Assembly (NCBI GenBank): GCA_035303945.1
Contig: DATGQZ010000043.1
Location: forward strand, 124,001-188,000
Direction: 5' to 3'
From: DATGMS01 sp035303945
GTDB lineage: Bacteria; Bacteroidota; Bacteroidia; Cytophagales; Cyclobacteriaceae
Length of the DNA stretch: 64,000 nt
Within the stretch, counting starts at the first letter, position 1; the number at the start of each line of letters is the position of its first letter. Position numbers and translations under genes: made by a program. This document shows, piece after piece, positions 17,311 to 25,532 of the stretch. The notes below the pieces were generated by a model. It did not search any database. It had not been told where the DNA came from and saw only the letters and a list, made by a program, of their open reading frames with translations.

Positions 17311-17775
17311 ATGGAATCTGTTAAAATTAGGATACTGTATGTGGATGACGAGGTTAACAACCTCCAAGCCTTTAAAGCAACTTTTAGGAGGGACTACAAG
17401 ATTTTCCTTGCCGAGTCAGCCAAAGAAGCACGAGAGATCCTTAAAACGGAGGAGATTGAGATCATCATCACTGACCAAAGAATGCCTGAAGAGACCGGTG
17501 TCGAATTTTTGGAATCAATCATCCCACTGTATCCCGACCCCATAAGAATATTATTGACCGGCTATACCGATATTCAAGCGGTTATTGATTCAATCAATAA
17601 AGGCAAGGTGTATCACTACCTGACCAAACCTTGGGAAGAGGACTACTTGAGGACTGTTATTAAAAATGCTTTTGAAGTGTATTCTCTTAGGAAGGAAAAT
17701 GTCCAGTTGACCAACAACCTTCTAAAGGCCAACGACCAATTGGAGTTTCTACTGCGACAGAACCTACTCTCTTAA
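17311..17775 (+). CDS. Stand-alone receiver (REC) response regulator
   Basis: A 154-residue protein made of one receiver domain (Asp12-Asp13 pocket, phospho-acceptor Asp55 in TDQRMPEETG, Lys106 in LTKPW) and a short C-terminal helix rich in Leu and Asn (about 125-150) that may form a coiled coil. It has no DNA-binding, HD-GYP or GGDEF output, so it probably acts by protein contact. Its receiver is strikingly like that of the REC-kinase at 12064-13158 (shared PDPIRILLTGY, D-INKG-VY), which suggests a duplication within the locus. The ATG at 17311 is preferred to the GTG at 17308. Its stop shares the TTAA at 17772-17775 with the convergent alanine-dehydrogenase-like gene. Confidence 0.9.
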   Translation: MESVKIRILYVDDEVNNLQAFKATFRRDYKIFLAESAKEAREILKTEEIEIIITDQRMPEETGVEFLESIIPLYPDPIRILLTGYTDIQAVIDSINKGKVYHYLTKPWEEDYLRTVIKNAFEVYSLRKENVQLTNNLLKANDQLEFLLRQNLLS

Positions 17776-18974
17776 TACCTAGCCGCTAAGAGCAGCTGCA
17801 ATTCTTTGTGGGACATAGAGAATTTTCGTGCCAAATGAGCATTTGTCAGGCTACCCCTATAGGTATATACGCCTTTCATAAACCATTTGTAGTTAAAAAT
17901 CATTTCTTCAGCCCCTTTAAGATCTGCCATTTGCAAAAGTATGGGTGTAAATATATTGCTCAATGTCACGGACGCAGTACGGGAAACTCTCGAGGCAATA
18001 TTAGGTACGCAATAATGGGTCACGCCATATTTTGAATAGGTCGGTTGATCATGTGAAGTCATAGAAGATGTTTCTATACAGCCACCCTGATCAATACTGA
18101 CATCAATAATAATACTGCCTTCTGACATATGGGAAACCATTTCTTCAGATACCACAATTTTTGGTCTCCCCTTTTCCGCTCTCAAAGCACCTATGACTAC
18201 ATCTGCTTCTTTGATTGCCTGGCCCAAGGTATAATTGTCAATGGTAGAGGTATAGACCTGCTGCCCCAACAATTGCTTGATGCGACGAAGCTTGTATATA
18301 TGGTTGTCAAAGATTTTAATACTGGCTCCAAGACCTAAGGCCGTACGAGCCGCATATTCAGCTACCGTGCCTGCACCAATGATCACTACCTGCGTGGGCG
18401 GAACCCCGGTGATCCCTCCTAGCACTAAGCCTTTTCCATTCTTAATACTGCTGAGGTATTCTGCGGCAATAAGCATGACTGTACTTCCCGCTATTTCACT
18501 CATTGCCCTCACTACAGGCATGCCCCCTACTTTGTCCTCTAGATTTTCGAAAGCTACAGCAGTGATTTTTTTCCTGTTGAGCGCGTGAATATAATCCGCG
18601 TTTTGCTTTCCTACTTGAAGTGCTGAAATGAGACAGGCGCCTGTTCTCATATCGTTGATCTCTTCTTCTGTTGGTGGTTCTACTTTCAGTACCACATCAG
18701 CATCCAAGGCTTCTTTAGCGGAATAGACTACAGAGGCACCAGCTTCTGCATATTCCCGATCGGAAAATTTGGACAACTCTCCAGCCTTGGTTTCGACAAT
18801 CACCTTCTGCCCATTATTTATTAAAAGGCCAACCGCTTCAGGAGTAAGTACCACCCGCTTTTCCTGAGCTGCCCGTTCTTTGGGTATGCCAATTAAAATA
18901 GATTTATCTGACTTCCTGATGATCTCCGGTGCCTCCTTCGTGTAAAGGCCGGTTTCTTTAGCTATATCAGTCAT
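17772..18974 (-). CDS. ald: Alanine dehydrogenase/PNT-family oxidoreductase
   Basis: A 400-residue cytoplasmic enzyme. The N-terminal domain has GIPKERAAQEKRVVLTPEAV and VLKVEPP, and the Rossmann domain has VVIIGAGTVAEYAARTALGLGA. Family members reversibly deaminate L-alanine with NAD, or form the NAD(P)-binding subunit of transhydrogenase. The Lys in VLKVEPP is kept, but the region where Ald enzymes have their catalytic His (LHLA) reads ALQVGKQ, so the activity is uncertain; I recall Bacteroidota homologues sharing this form. The ATG at 18974 overlaps the tsaE stop by 8 bases, and the gene follows porX and tsaE in one operon. The longer start at 18995 would add seven residues and is less likely. 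Confidence 0.85.
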   Translation of the reverse strand: MTDIAKETGLYTKEAPEIIRKSDKSILIGIPKERAAQEKRVVLTPEAVGLLINNGQKVIVETKAGELSKFSDREYAEAGASVVYSAKEALDADVVLKVEPPTEEEINDMRTGACLISALQVGKQNADYIHALNRKKITAVAFENLEDKVGGMPVVRAMSEIAGSTVMLIAAEYLSSIKNGKGLVLGGITGVPPTQVVIIGAGTVAEYAARTALGLGASIKIFDNHIYKLRRIKQLLGQQVYTSTIDNYTLGQAIKEADVVIGALRAEKGRPKIVVSEEMVSHMSEGSIIIDVSIDQGGCIETSSMTSHDQPTYSKYGVTHYCVPNIASRVSRTASVTLSNIFTPILLQMADLKGAEEMIFNYKWFMKGVYTYRGSLTNAHLARKFSMSHKELQLLLAARY

Positions 18975-19413
18975 GCTGGCTCTTCCCATCATCAATTATT
19001 TTAAGGGTGATTTCCCTTTCATCATTATCTCCTACTTCAATATGGATCAGTGCGAATTTTTCGGGAATATAAGCAGAAATTTTTTCAGCCCATTCGATCC
19101 AACAGTAGTTTCCACTGTAAAAATATTCCTCTACACCCAAATCCAATGCCTCCTCCTGATCCTTAATGCGATAGAAATCAAAATGGTATATAGAGTTGCC
19201 ATCCGCGTCAAGGTACTCGTTGACAATGGAAAAACTAGGGCTGGAAACGACATCCTCAACCCCAAGTTGCCTTGCAATCTGCTTGATCAGAGAGGTCTTC
19301 CCAGCCCCCATCCGTCCATTAAAAACCCAAATAGCTTGCCCAGAACAAAAGGCTATTACTTCCTTGGCAGCATCAGGAAGCTGCTCTTGGTGTATGCGGG
19401 TAATCTTTTTCAC
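18967..19413 (-). CDS. tsaE: tRNA t6A-modification ATPase TsaE
   Basis: A 148-residue P-loop protein with Walker A GRMGAGKTS, the TsaE-typical SSPSFSIVNEY segment, YHFDFYRI and CWIEWAEK. TsaE works with TsaB and TsaD to make N6-threonylcarbamoyladenosine at position 37 of ANN-decoding tRNAs; it drives turnover by ATP hydrolysis. The length is normal. It starts 2 bases after the porX stop and overlaps the alanine-dehydrogenase-like gene, so the three are one operon. TsaB and TsaD are not in the window. Confidence 0.95.
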   Translation of the reverse strand: MKKITRIHQEQLPDAAKEVIAFCSGQAIWVFNGRMGAGKTSLIKQIARQLGVEDVVSSPSFSIVNEYLDADGNSIYHFDFYRIKDQEEALDLGVEEYFYSGNYCWIEWAEKISAYIPEKFALIHIEVGDNDEREITLKIIDDGKSQHD

Positions 19414-19415
19414 AA

Positions 19416-20972
19416 TTAACGCTTTGGTACCAAATGAACAATAGGTACAATCATTTCTTCCAAGGACACTCCCCCATGTTGAAAAGTATCCTTATAGTAA
19501 TTCACATAATAGTTGTAGTTGTTGGGATAGGCAAAGAAATAGTCTTCTACCGCAAAGACATAGCTGGTGGAAACATTTACTTTAGGCAGTTTTGCTTCAT
19601 CAGGCTTGTTGATTTCAAATACTTTTCCAGATTCAAAATTCAGGTTTTTCCCCTGCTTATACCGTAAGTTGGTGGTCACATTTCGGTCACCGATAATTTT
19701 ATAGGGCTTGTTCACCCGCTTGGTGCCATGATCTGTCGTCACAATAATCTCTGCTCCTGCATCGCTTACCTTTTTGAACAGCTCCAAAAGGGAAGAATGG
19801 GTAAACCAGCTTAAAGTGATGGAACGGTATGCCGACTCATCTGGGGCAAGCTCTCGGATCATTTTCATGTCGGTGCGCGCATGGGAAATCATGTCGACAA
19901 AATTATACACCAGCACGTTCAAATCGTTATTTATCAGATTTGAAAATTGCTCCAGCACTGCCTTGCCCTGACTGGCCTGTAATATTTTGCTATAACTGGC
20001 CCTAATATTCAGGCGGTTGCGCTTAAGATTCTCCTGGAGAAATTCTTCTTCATTATTATTTTTTCCTTCCTCTGTGTCCTCATTTTCCCAAAGGTTGGGA
20101 TAAAGTTTTGCCATGTCCTGAGGCATCAATCCGCTAAAAAGGGCGTTTCTGGCAAAAGCAGTTGTTGTTGGCAAAATACTATAGTATGTTTCCTCGCTTT
20201 CGATGTTAAAGTAATTGCTTAACAAAGGTTCAATCATCTCCCATTGATCCAGCCGGAGGTTGTCAATGACCACAAAAAACAAAGGCTTGCCTTCCCTAAG
20301 CTTGGGAAACACCATTTTCTTCATTACCTGATGGGATAAAACGGGACGCTCGATGTTGGGCTCGTTCAACCAGTCCAGGTAATTTTCCTTGATGAATTTG
20401 GCAAAGTTGGCGTTGGCCTCCGTCTTTTGGGTTTCCAACACTTCCTGCATACTTTTGTTTTCCGTCTTATCGATTTCCAGTTCCCAGTAGGTCAATTTCT
20501 TATATATATCGGACCACTCATTGTGGTCTATGGCATCATTATAGGCCATACTGATATTTCTGAAATCTTGCTGGTAAGACAAGTTCGTCTTTTCACTGAT
20601 TAGCTGCTTGTTTTGAAGTATTTTCTTTACCGACAGTAATATTTGATTAGGATTCAAAGGTTTAATCAAATAATCCGCAATCTTTCCTCCAATGGCATCA
20701 TCCATAATATGCTCCTCTTCACTCTTAGTAATCATTACCACGGGCGTCTGAGGCTTAAGAATTTTTATTTGCTGCAACGTCTCTAACCCAGTCATTCCTG
20801 GCATCATTTCATCCAAAAAAACAACGTCAAAATTTGACTCCTCTACCTTTTCAATGGCATCCAAACCACTGTTTACCGTAGTGATTTCATACCCCTTCTG
20901 TTCTAGAAAAATAATATGAGGCTTAAGGAGATCGATCTCGTCGTCCGCCCAAAGGATTTTAAATTTTTGCAT
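19416..20972 (-). CDS. porX: PorX, type IX secretion response regulator with PglZ domain
   Basis: A 518-residue protein with an N-terminal receiver (Asp54 in FLDEMMPGMTG, Lys104 in LIKPLNP), a helical linker (about 120-205) and a C-terminal PglZ domain of the alkaline phosphatase superfamily. The PglZ metal and nucleophile region shows VIDNLRLDQW (Asp237), LPTTTAFARN (Thr271) and TTDHGTKR, with FQHGGVSLEEM near the end. In Porphyromonas gingivalis PorX pairs with the kinase PorY and sigma factor SigP to control type IX secretion genes, and its PglZ domain is reported to act on oligonucleotides. Catalytic residues look intact. PorY is not nearby. The gene is divergent from the HD-lpx operon. 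Confidence 0.95.
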   Translation of the reverse strand: MQKFKILWADDEIDLLKPHIIFLEQKGYEITTVNSGLDAIEKVEESNFDVVFLDEMMPGMTGLETLQQIKILKPQTPVVMITKSEEEHIMDDAIGGKIADYLIKPLNPNQILLSVKKILQNKQLISEKTNLSYQQDFRNISMAYNDAIDHNEWSDIYKKLTYWELEIDKTENKSMQEVLETQKTEANANFAKFIKENYLDWLNEPNIERPVLSHQVMKKMVFPKLREGKPLFFVVIDNLRLDQWEMIEPLLSNYFNIESEETYYSILPTTTAFARNALFSGLMPQDMAKLYPNLWENEDTEEGKNNNEEEFLQENLKRNRLNIRASYSKILQASQGKAVLEQFSNLINNDLNVLVYNFVDMISHARTDMKMIRELAPDESAYRSITLSWFTHSSLLELFKKVSDAGAEIIVTTDHGTKRVNKPYKIIGDRNVTTNLRYKQGKNLNFESGKVFEINKPDEAKLPKVNVSTSYVFAVEDYFFAYPNNYNYYVNYYKDTFQHGGVSLEEMIVPIVHLVPKR

Positions 20973-21004
20973 ATATACCGGTTTCTAATTTTTAAATTTA
21001 TAGC

Positions 21005-21012
21005 TATTTTTG
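21005..21012 (+). promoter_or_regulatory. Candidate -7 element of the HD-lpx operon
   Basis: TATTTTTG is an exact TAnnTTTG match. It overlaps the upstream TTG at 21010, so if used, translation must begin at the in-frame TTG at 21043. A weak -33 (TTTC at 20982-20985) has 19-nt spacing. Confidence 0.4.
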
Positions 21013-21042
21013 GATTTTCCCTACCAATTAATCAACGGGCAA

Positions 21043-22272
21043 TTGAAGAGCCAAAAAATAATCAATGATCCAGTCTATGGATTTATTTCCATTCCCAGTG
21101 AATTAATTTTCTCCATTATTGATCATCCTTACTTCCAAAGATTACGCAGAATCAAACAGCTAGGTTTGACAGATATGGTTTATCCCGGAGCGCTCCATAC
21201 CAGGTTTCATCATGCTATCGGCGCGATGCACCTCATGAGCATCACCCTGGACCACCTCCGCAACAAAGGCCATGAGATCAGCAATGAAGAATACGAGGCC
21301 TCGCTCCTAGCCATCTTGCTCCATGATATTGGACACGGCCCTTTTTCCCATGCCTTGGAAGCCTGTCTGTTGAAAGATGTTCACCATGAATCACTATCGC
21401 TGCTCTTTATACAGCGGCTGAATCAACAGTTCAATAGCCAGTTAGATCTAGCCATAAAAATATTTAGGGGAAGCTACGAAAGGAAGTTTTTTCATCAGCT
21501 TGTATCCAGCCAACTCGACATCGACCGTTTGGATTACCTCCAGAGGGACTGTTTTTTCACCGGTGTCTCGGAGGGAACAATCGGTGCGGATCGCATCATT
21601 AAGATGATGAACATTGTAGACAACAACCTTGTGGTAGAGGAAAAAGGAATCTATAGCATCGAAAATTTCTTAAGTGCCCGCAGACTCATGTATTGGCAAG
21701 TGTACCTGCACAAAACGACCGTCAGTGCGGAAAAAATGCTGATCAACCTGATCAGCCGTGCAAAGGATCTTCAGCAATCAGGCACCACCCTGAAAGCTTC
21801 AGATGAATTTCTCTATCTCCTTTCCAACAATTTCACTTTGGAGGATTTCAGCAGCAATGGGGATTTGTTTGACACCTACTCCCGCCTTGATGACTATGAT
21901 CTGTGGGGAGCTATTAAAATGTGGACAAAACACCCTGATTATATACTGGCCAACATCTCCAATATGCTACTCGAGCGGAAGCTCTATAAAATAACCTTAG
22001 TCAACCATCCGTTTTCTGATCAGGAATTGACCGAGAAACGGGAAAAGGTGAGGCAAGAACTTGCTGTTCCTGACCATGACCTCCCTTATTTCTTCTCTTC
22101 CGGCTCCATCAGCAACTATGCCTATCTGGCCAACGAGAAAATTTCCATATTAACAAAGTATGGCGAGTTGATTGACTTGGCTGAAGCCGCCGACCTTCCA
22201 AACATTAAGGCGATGAGCAAAATTGTCAAAAAATATTATGCTTGTCATGCTAAAGAACTAACTTTACGCTAA
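21043..22272 (+). CDS. HD-domain phosphohydrolase (SAMHD1/dGTPase-like)
   Basis: A 409-residue cytoplasmic metal-dependent phosphohydrolase. HD-motif residues are visible: His in HTRFHHAIGAMHL, HD in LLHDIGHGPFSH, and Asp in DIDRLDYLQRD. The rest matches the YdhJ/SAMHD1-type family that removes triphosphate from dNTPs. No ATG is available. A TTG at 21010 is possible, but a TTG at 21043 gives the start MKSQKIINDPVYGF expected for the family and fits a promoter at 21005-21012. It is followed 16 bases later by lpxD and may head the lipid A operon, as I recall in other Cytophagales. Confidence 0.9.
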   Translation: MKSQKIINDPVYGFISIPSELIFSIIDHPYFQRLRRIKQLGLTDMVYPGALHTRFHHAIGAMHLMSITLDHLRNKGHEISNEEYEASLLAILLHDIGHGPFSHALEACLLKDVHHESLSLLFIQRLNQQFNSQLDLAIKIFRGSYERKFFHQLVSSQLDIDRLDYLQRDCFFTGVSEGTIGADRIIKMMNIVDNNLVVEEKGIYSIENFLSARRLMYWQVYLHKTTVSAEKMLINLISRAKDLQQSGTTLKASDEFLYLLSNNFTLEDFSSNGDLFDTYSRLDDYDLWGAIKMWTKHPDYILANISNMLLERKLYKITLVNHPFSDQELTEKREKVRQELAVPDHDLPYFFSSGSISNYAYLANEKISILTKYGELIDLAEAADLPNIKAMSKIVKKYYACHAKELTLR

Positions 22273-22288
22273 CCTTTAAAAATGCGAC

Positions 22289-23311
22289 ATGGAATTTACC
22301 ATTAATCAAATTGCGGGACTTTTAGATGGAAAAGTGGAAGGAGATGGTTCTCAAGTTGTAAGCAGGCTAGACAAAATACAAGAAGGACAAAAGGGGGGCA
22401 TATCCTTCCTTTCTAATATGAAATACGAACCTTACCTGTACACTACAAATAGTACAGCCGTAATCGTATCCAAGGAATTTAATCCAACAAAATCATTTCA
22501 CACCACCCTGATTCGAGTAGCCGATCCTTATGTTGGGTTTACCCAATTGCTGCAGGCCTACGCCGACATGATCAAGGAGGTTAAGGTGGGCGTAGAGGAA
22601 CCTTCTTTTGTTGGCGAACATACCACCATTGGAGAGGGAGTATATAGAGGTGCTTTTTCATATATAGGAAAAAATGTAACCATAGGCGCTAATGTCAAAA
22701 TCTATCCCCACGCCTATATTGGCGATGGTGTCCAAATCGGTGACAACTGCATCTTGCATCCTGGGGTAAAAGTGTACCATGGATGTATCATTGGCAACAA
22801 CTGTGAAATCCACGCCAACGCAGTCATCGGTTCTGATGGTTTTGGTTTTGCCCCTCAGCAAGATGGCACCTATAAAAACATTCCGCAACTGGGAAACGTG
22901 GTTTTGAAGGACAATGTCAACGTTGGGGCTAACACTACCATTGACCGGGCTACTATGGGCTCAACTTTAATTGCACAAGGAGTCAAAATCGACAACCTCG
23001 TCCAGATCGCTCACAATGTGGTCATCGGCGACAATACCGTGATAGCCTCCCAGAGCGGAATTTCCGGATCTGCAGAAATCGGACAGCATTGCATCTTGGG
23101 AGGAAAGGCAGGTATTGTAGGTCATTTAAAAATTGCCGACAATACCAGTGTTGGCGCCAACACAGGCGTGGTCAAGTCGGTAAAGACTGAGGGAACTTCG
23201 ATATTCGGCTATATCGGCATGGATCCAAAGGATTTTTTAAAGTCATACTCCATATTCAAAAAACTCCCAGAGCTTCAAAACAAATTACAAGAACTGGAAA
23301 AAAAACAATAA
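22289..23311 (+). CDS. lpxD: UDP-3-O-acylglucosamine N-acyltransferase
   Basis: A 340-residue enzyme for the third step of lipid A synthesis, adding an acyl chain to the amino group of UDP-3-O-acylglucosamine. The N-terminal LpxD domain (about 1-100, with GGISFLSNMKYEPYL) precedes a left-handed beta-helix of hexapeptide repeats containing NAVIGSDGFGFAP and the catalytic-His region IAHNVVIG. A C-terminal helix (FKKLPELQNKLQELEK) closes the trimer. It is the second gene of the HD-lpxD-lpxC/fabZ-lpxA-ABC run. Confidence 0.97.
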   Translation: MEFTINQIAGLLDGKVEGDGSQVVSRLDKIQEGQKGGISFLSNMKYEPYLYTTNSTAVIVSKEFNPTKSFHTTLIRVADPYVGFTQLLQAYADMIKEVKVGVEEPSFVGEHTTIGEGVYRGAFSYIGKNVTIGANVKIYPHAYIGDGVQIGDNCILHPGVKVYHGCIIGNNCEIHANAVIGSDGFGFAPQQDGTYKNIPQLGNVVLKDNVNVGANTTIDRATMGSTLIAQGVKIDNLVQIAHNVVIGDNTVIASQSGISGSAEIGQHCILGGKAGIVGHLKIADNTSVGANTGVVKSVKTEGTSIFGYIGMDPKDFLKSYSIFKKLPELQNKLQELEKKQ

Positions 23312-23357
23312 ATTTGCCGTCAATACAGCCTCAATGAAGGCAAAAACAAAATATTTG

Positions 23358-24752
23358 ATGAAGGTTAAACAACATACCATAAAAAAACAAGTTACGGTAT
23401 CAGGTGTAGGTTTGCATACAGGGGTTATTGCCACCATGACATTTTTACCGGCACCACCTAATCATGGCTTTAAATTCCAAAGGATGGATTTAGAGGGGCA
23501 TCCAGTTGTAGATGCTGACGTGGATAATGTAGTGGATGTATCTCGAGGGACCACTTTAGAGCAAGGTGGAGCCAGAATTTATACAGTAGAACATGTTCTT
23601 GCCGCATTGGTTGGCCTTGAAATAGACAATGTTTTGATCCAATTGGATGGCCCTGAGCCTCCTATTATGGATGGCAGCTCTATACAATTTATCAAAGTAC
23701 TAGAAGAAGCAGGATTTGAGGAACAAAATGCACTGAGGAGATTTTTTGAAGTACCAGAAAGCATACATTATAGAGATACTGAGCGGGAGGTTGAAATGGC
23801 AGCTCTCCCCTTAGATGATTACCGCGTTACGGTAATGGTAGACTATAACTCTCCAGTATTGGGTAGTCAACATGCTTCTTTGACAGACATTAGCAGGTTC
23901 AAATCAGAAATTGCATCCTGTAGAACCTTTTGTTTTTTGCACGAACTCGAAATGCTCTACAAGCAAAATCTGATCAAAGGAGGAGACCTGAACAATGCCA
24001 TAGTAGTAGTAGATCGTGTGGTGGAAGAAAAGGAGTTGGATCATTTGGCCAAAATGTTCAATAAGCCAAAGGTTGAGGTGCGAAAAGAAGGGATCCTTAA
24101 CAATGTGGATCTTCGCTACAAAAATGAACCTGCCCGACATAAGTTACTGGATGTCGTAGGAGATTTGGCACTGGTAGGAAGACCATTGAAAGCGCAGATC
24201 TTAGCTGCCCGCCCTGGTCATGCTGCTAATGTGGCTTTCGCGAAAAAACTGAAGAGAGCCATGGAGAAAATGGGGCCAAGTCATATTCCTCATTATGATC
24301 CTAAGCTGCCTCCTGTGCTGGATATCAACCAAATAAGTAACATTCTGCCTCACAGATACCCTTTCCAACTATTGGATAAGATCATCTACTTGGATGATAC
24401 GGTGGTTGCCGGGGTGAAAAACGTGACCATCAATGAACCATTTTTTGTAGGACATTTTCCCAACAATCCTGTAATGCCGGGCGTGCTGCAAGTAGAAGCC
24501 ATGGCCCAAACTGGCGGAATTCTTGTACTGAGCACAGTAGATGATCCTGAAAACTATTGGACTTATTTTCTCGGTATCGAAAACTGTAAGTTCAGAAAGA
24601 TGGTTCTCCCAGGAGATACAATAATTTTTAAGTGTGAGCTGCTCTACCCAATACGCAGAGGCATTGCCAAAATGAAAGGGGAAGCATACGTTGGAAATAC
24701 TTTAGTTTGTGAAGCTGTCATGACAGCAAGTATTGTAAGAAAAGACGCATGA
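23358..24752 (+). CDS. lpxC: Bifunctional LpxC deacetylase / FabZ dehydratase
   Basis: A 464-residue fusion typical of Bacteroidota. Residues about 1-300 are LpxC, the committed zinc deacetylase of lipid A synthesis, with SGVGLHTG, VEHVLAAL (zinc His) and RHKLLDVVGDLAL (zinc His and Asp). Residues about 315-460 are FabZ, a hot-dog 3-hydroxyacyl-ACP dehydratase, with LPHRYPFQLLD and the catalytic GHFPNNPVMPGVLQVEAMAQ (His and Glu). Fusing the two places enzymes that compete for 3-hydroxyacyl-ACP on one chain. The ATG at 23358 gives the usual MKVKQHTI start; an ATG at 23334 would add eight residues. Its stop overlaps the lpxA start (ATGA). Confidence 0.97.
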   Translation: MKVKQHTIKKQVTVSGVGLHTGVIATMTFLPAPPNHGFKFQRMDLEGHPVVDADVDNVVDVSRGTTLEQGGARIYTVEHVLAALVGLEIDNVLIQLDGPEPPIMDGSSIQFIKVLEEAGFEEQNALRRFFEVPESIHYRDTEREVEMAALPLDDYRVTVMVDYNSPVLGSQHASLTDISRFKSEIASCRTFCFLHELEMLYKQNLIKGGDLNNAIVVVDRVVEEKELDHLAKMFNKPKVEVRKEGILNNVDLRYKNEPARHKLLDVVGDLALVGRPLKAQILAARPGHAANVAFAKKLKRAMEKMGPSHIPHYDPKLPPVLDINQISNILPHRYPFQLLDKIIYLDDTVVAGVKNVTINEPFFVGHFPNNPVMPGVLQVEAMAQTGGILVLSTVDDPENYWTYFLGIENCKFRKMVLPGDTIIFKCELLYPIRRGIAKMKGEAYVGNTLVCEAVMTASIVRKDA

Positions 24753-25528
24753 TAAGTAAACTATCAGAAATACACGCAAATGCTAAGCTCGGGAAAAACG
24801 TCACCGTTGAAGCATTTACCTCTATTCATGACGATGTGGAAATTGGTGACGGCACCTGGATTGGTTCCAACGTTACCATTTATCCCGGCGCAAGAATCGG
24901 CAAAAATTGCAAAGTATTTCCCGGAGCAGTTATATCTGCCGTCCCCCAAGACCTTAAATTTCAGGGTGAAGAATCTACTGTAGAAATTGGAGATAACACC
25001 ACCATACGCGAGTGCGTGACCATCAACCGTGGCACCGTTGATAAACAAACAACCAAAGTAGGAGAATCCTGTCTTTTGATGGCTTATGTGCACATTGCCC
25101 ATGACTGTATCATCGGCAACCACGTGATTATAGCTAACTCCGTACAAGTGGCTGGGCACGTCTCCATCGACGAATGGGCAATTATTGGCGGAAGCAGCGC
25201 CATTCATCAGTTTGTAAGGATCGGCATGCATTCCCTGGTTTCGGGTGGTTCCTTGGTGAGAAAAGATGTCCCCCCCTATACCAAAGCAGCGCGCGAACCC
25301 CTTAGCTATGCTGGCGTCAATTCCTTGGGATTGAGAAGAAGGGGCTTTACCAGTGATACGATCAATCATATTCAAGAGGTATACCGCTACCTCTTCCTCA
25401 ACAGCCTGAACAATAGCCGCGCATTAGAGGAAATAGAAATCAACCTGCCTGCCACCAAGGAACGGGATGAGATAGTCAATTTTATCAGATCGTCGGAACG
25501 GGGGTTGATGAAAGGCTACATCAACTGA
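24749..25528 (+). CDS. lpxA: UDP-N-acetylglucosamine acyltransferase
   Basis: A 259-residue acyltransferase for the first step of lipid A synthesis, moving a 3-hydroxyacyl group from ACP to UDP-GlcNAc. Left-handed beta-helix hexapeptides fill residues 1-190, with the catalytic His region MAYVHIAHDCIIGNH and the VQVAGHV motif, followed by a helical C-terminal domain (GLRRRGFTSDTINHIQEVYR). It overlaps lpxC/fabZ by four bases, implying translational coupling, and is followed four bases later by an ABC ATPase gene. Confidence 0.97.
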   Translation: MISKLSEIHANAKLGKNVTVEAFTSIHDDVEIGDGTWIGSNVTIYPGARIGKNCKVFPGAVISAVPQDLKFQGEESTVEIGDNTTIRECVTINRGTVDKQTTKVGESCLLMAYVHIAHDCIIGNHVIIANSVQVAGHVSIDEWAIIGGSSAIHQFVRIGMHSLVSGGSLVRKDVPPYTKAAREPLSYAGVNSLGLRRRGFTSDTINHIQEVYRYLFLNSLNNSRALEEIEINLPATKERDEIVNFIRSSERGLMKGYIN

Positions 25529-25532
25529 CATC

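Noticed and set aside
18973..19419. A 148-codon frame antisense to tsaE
   Set aside because: It mirrors tsaE almost exactly, and the tsaE product has a clear Walker A motif and family blocks.
24764..25375. A 203-codon open frame antisense to lpxA
   Set aside because: It lies wholly inside lpxA, a clear hexapeptide-repeat enzyme, and its translation shows no domain or sensible start context.
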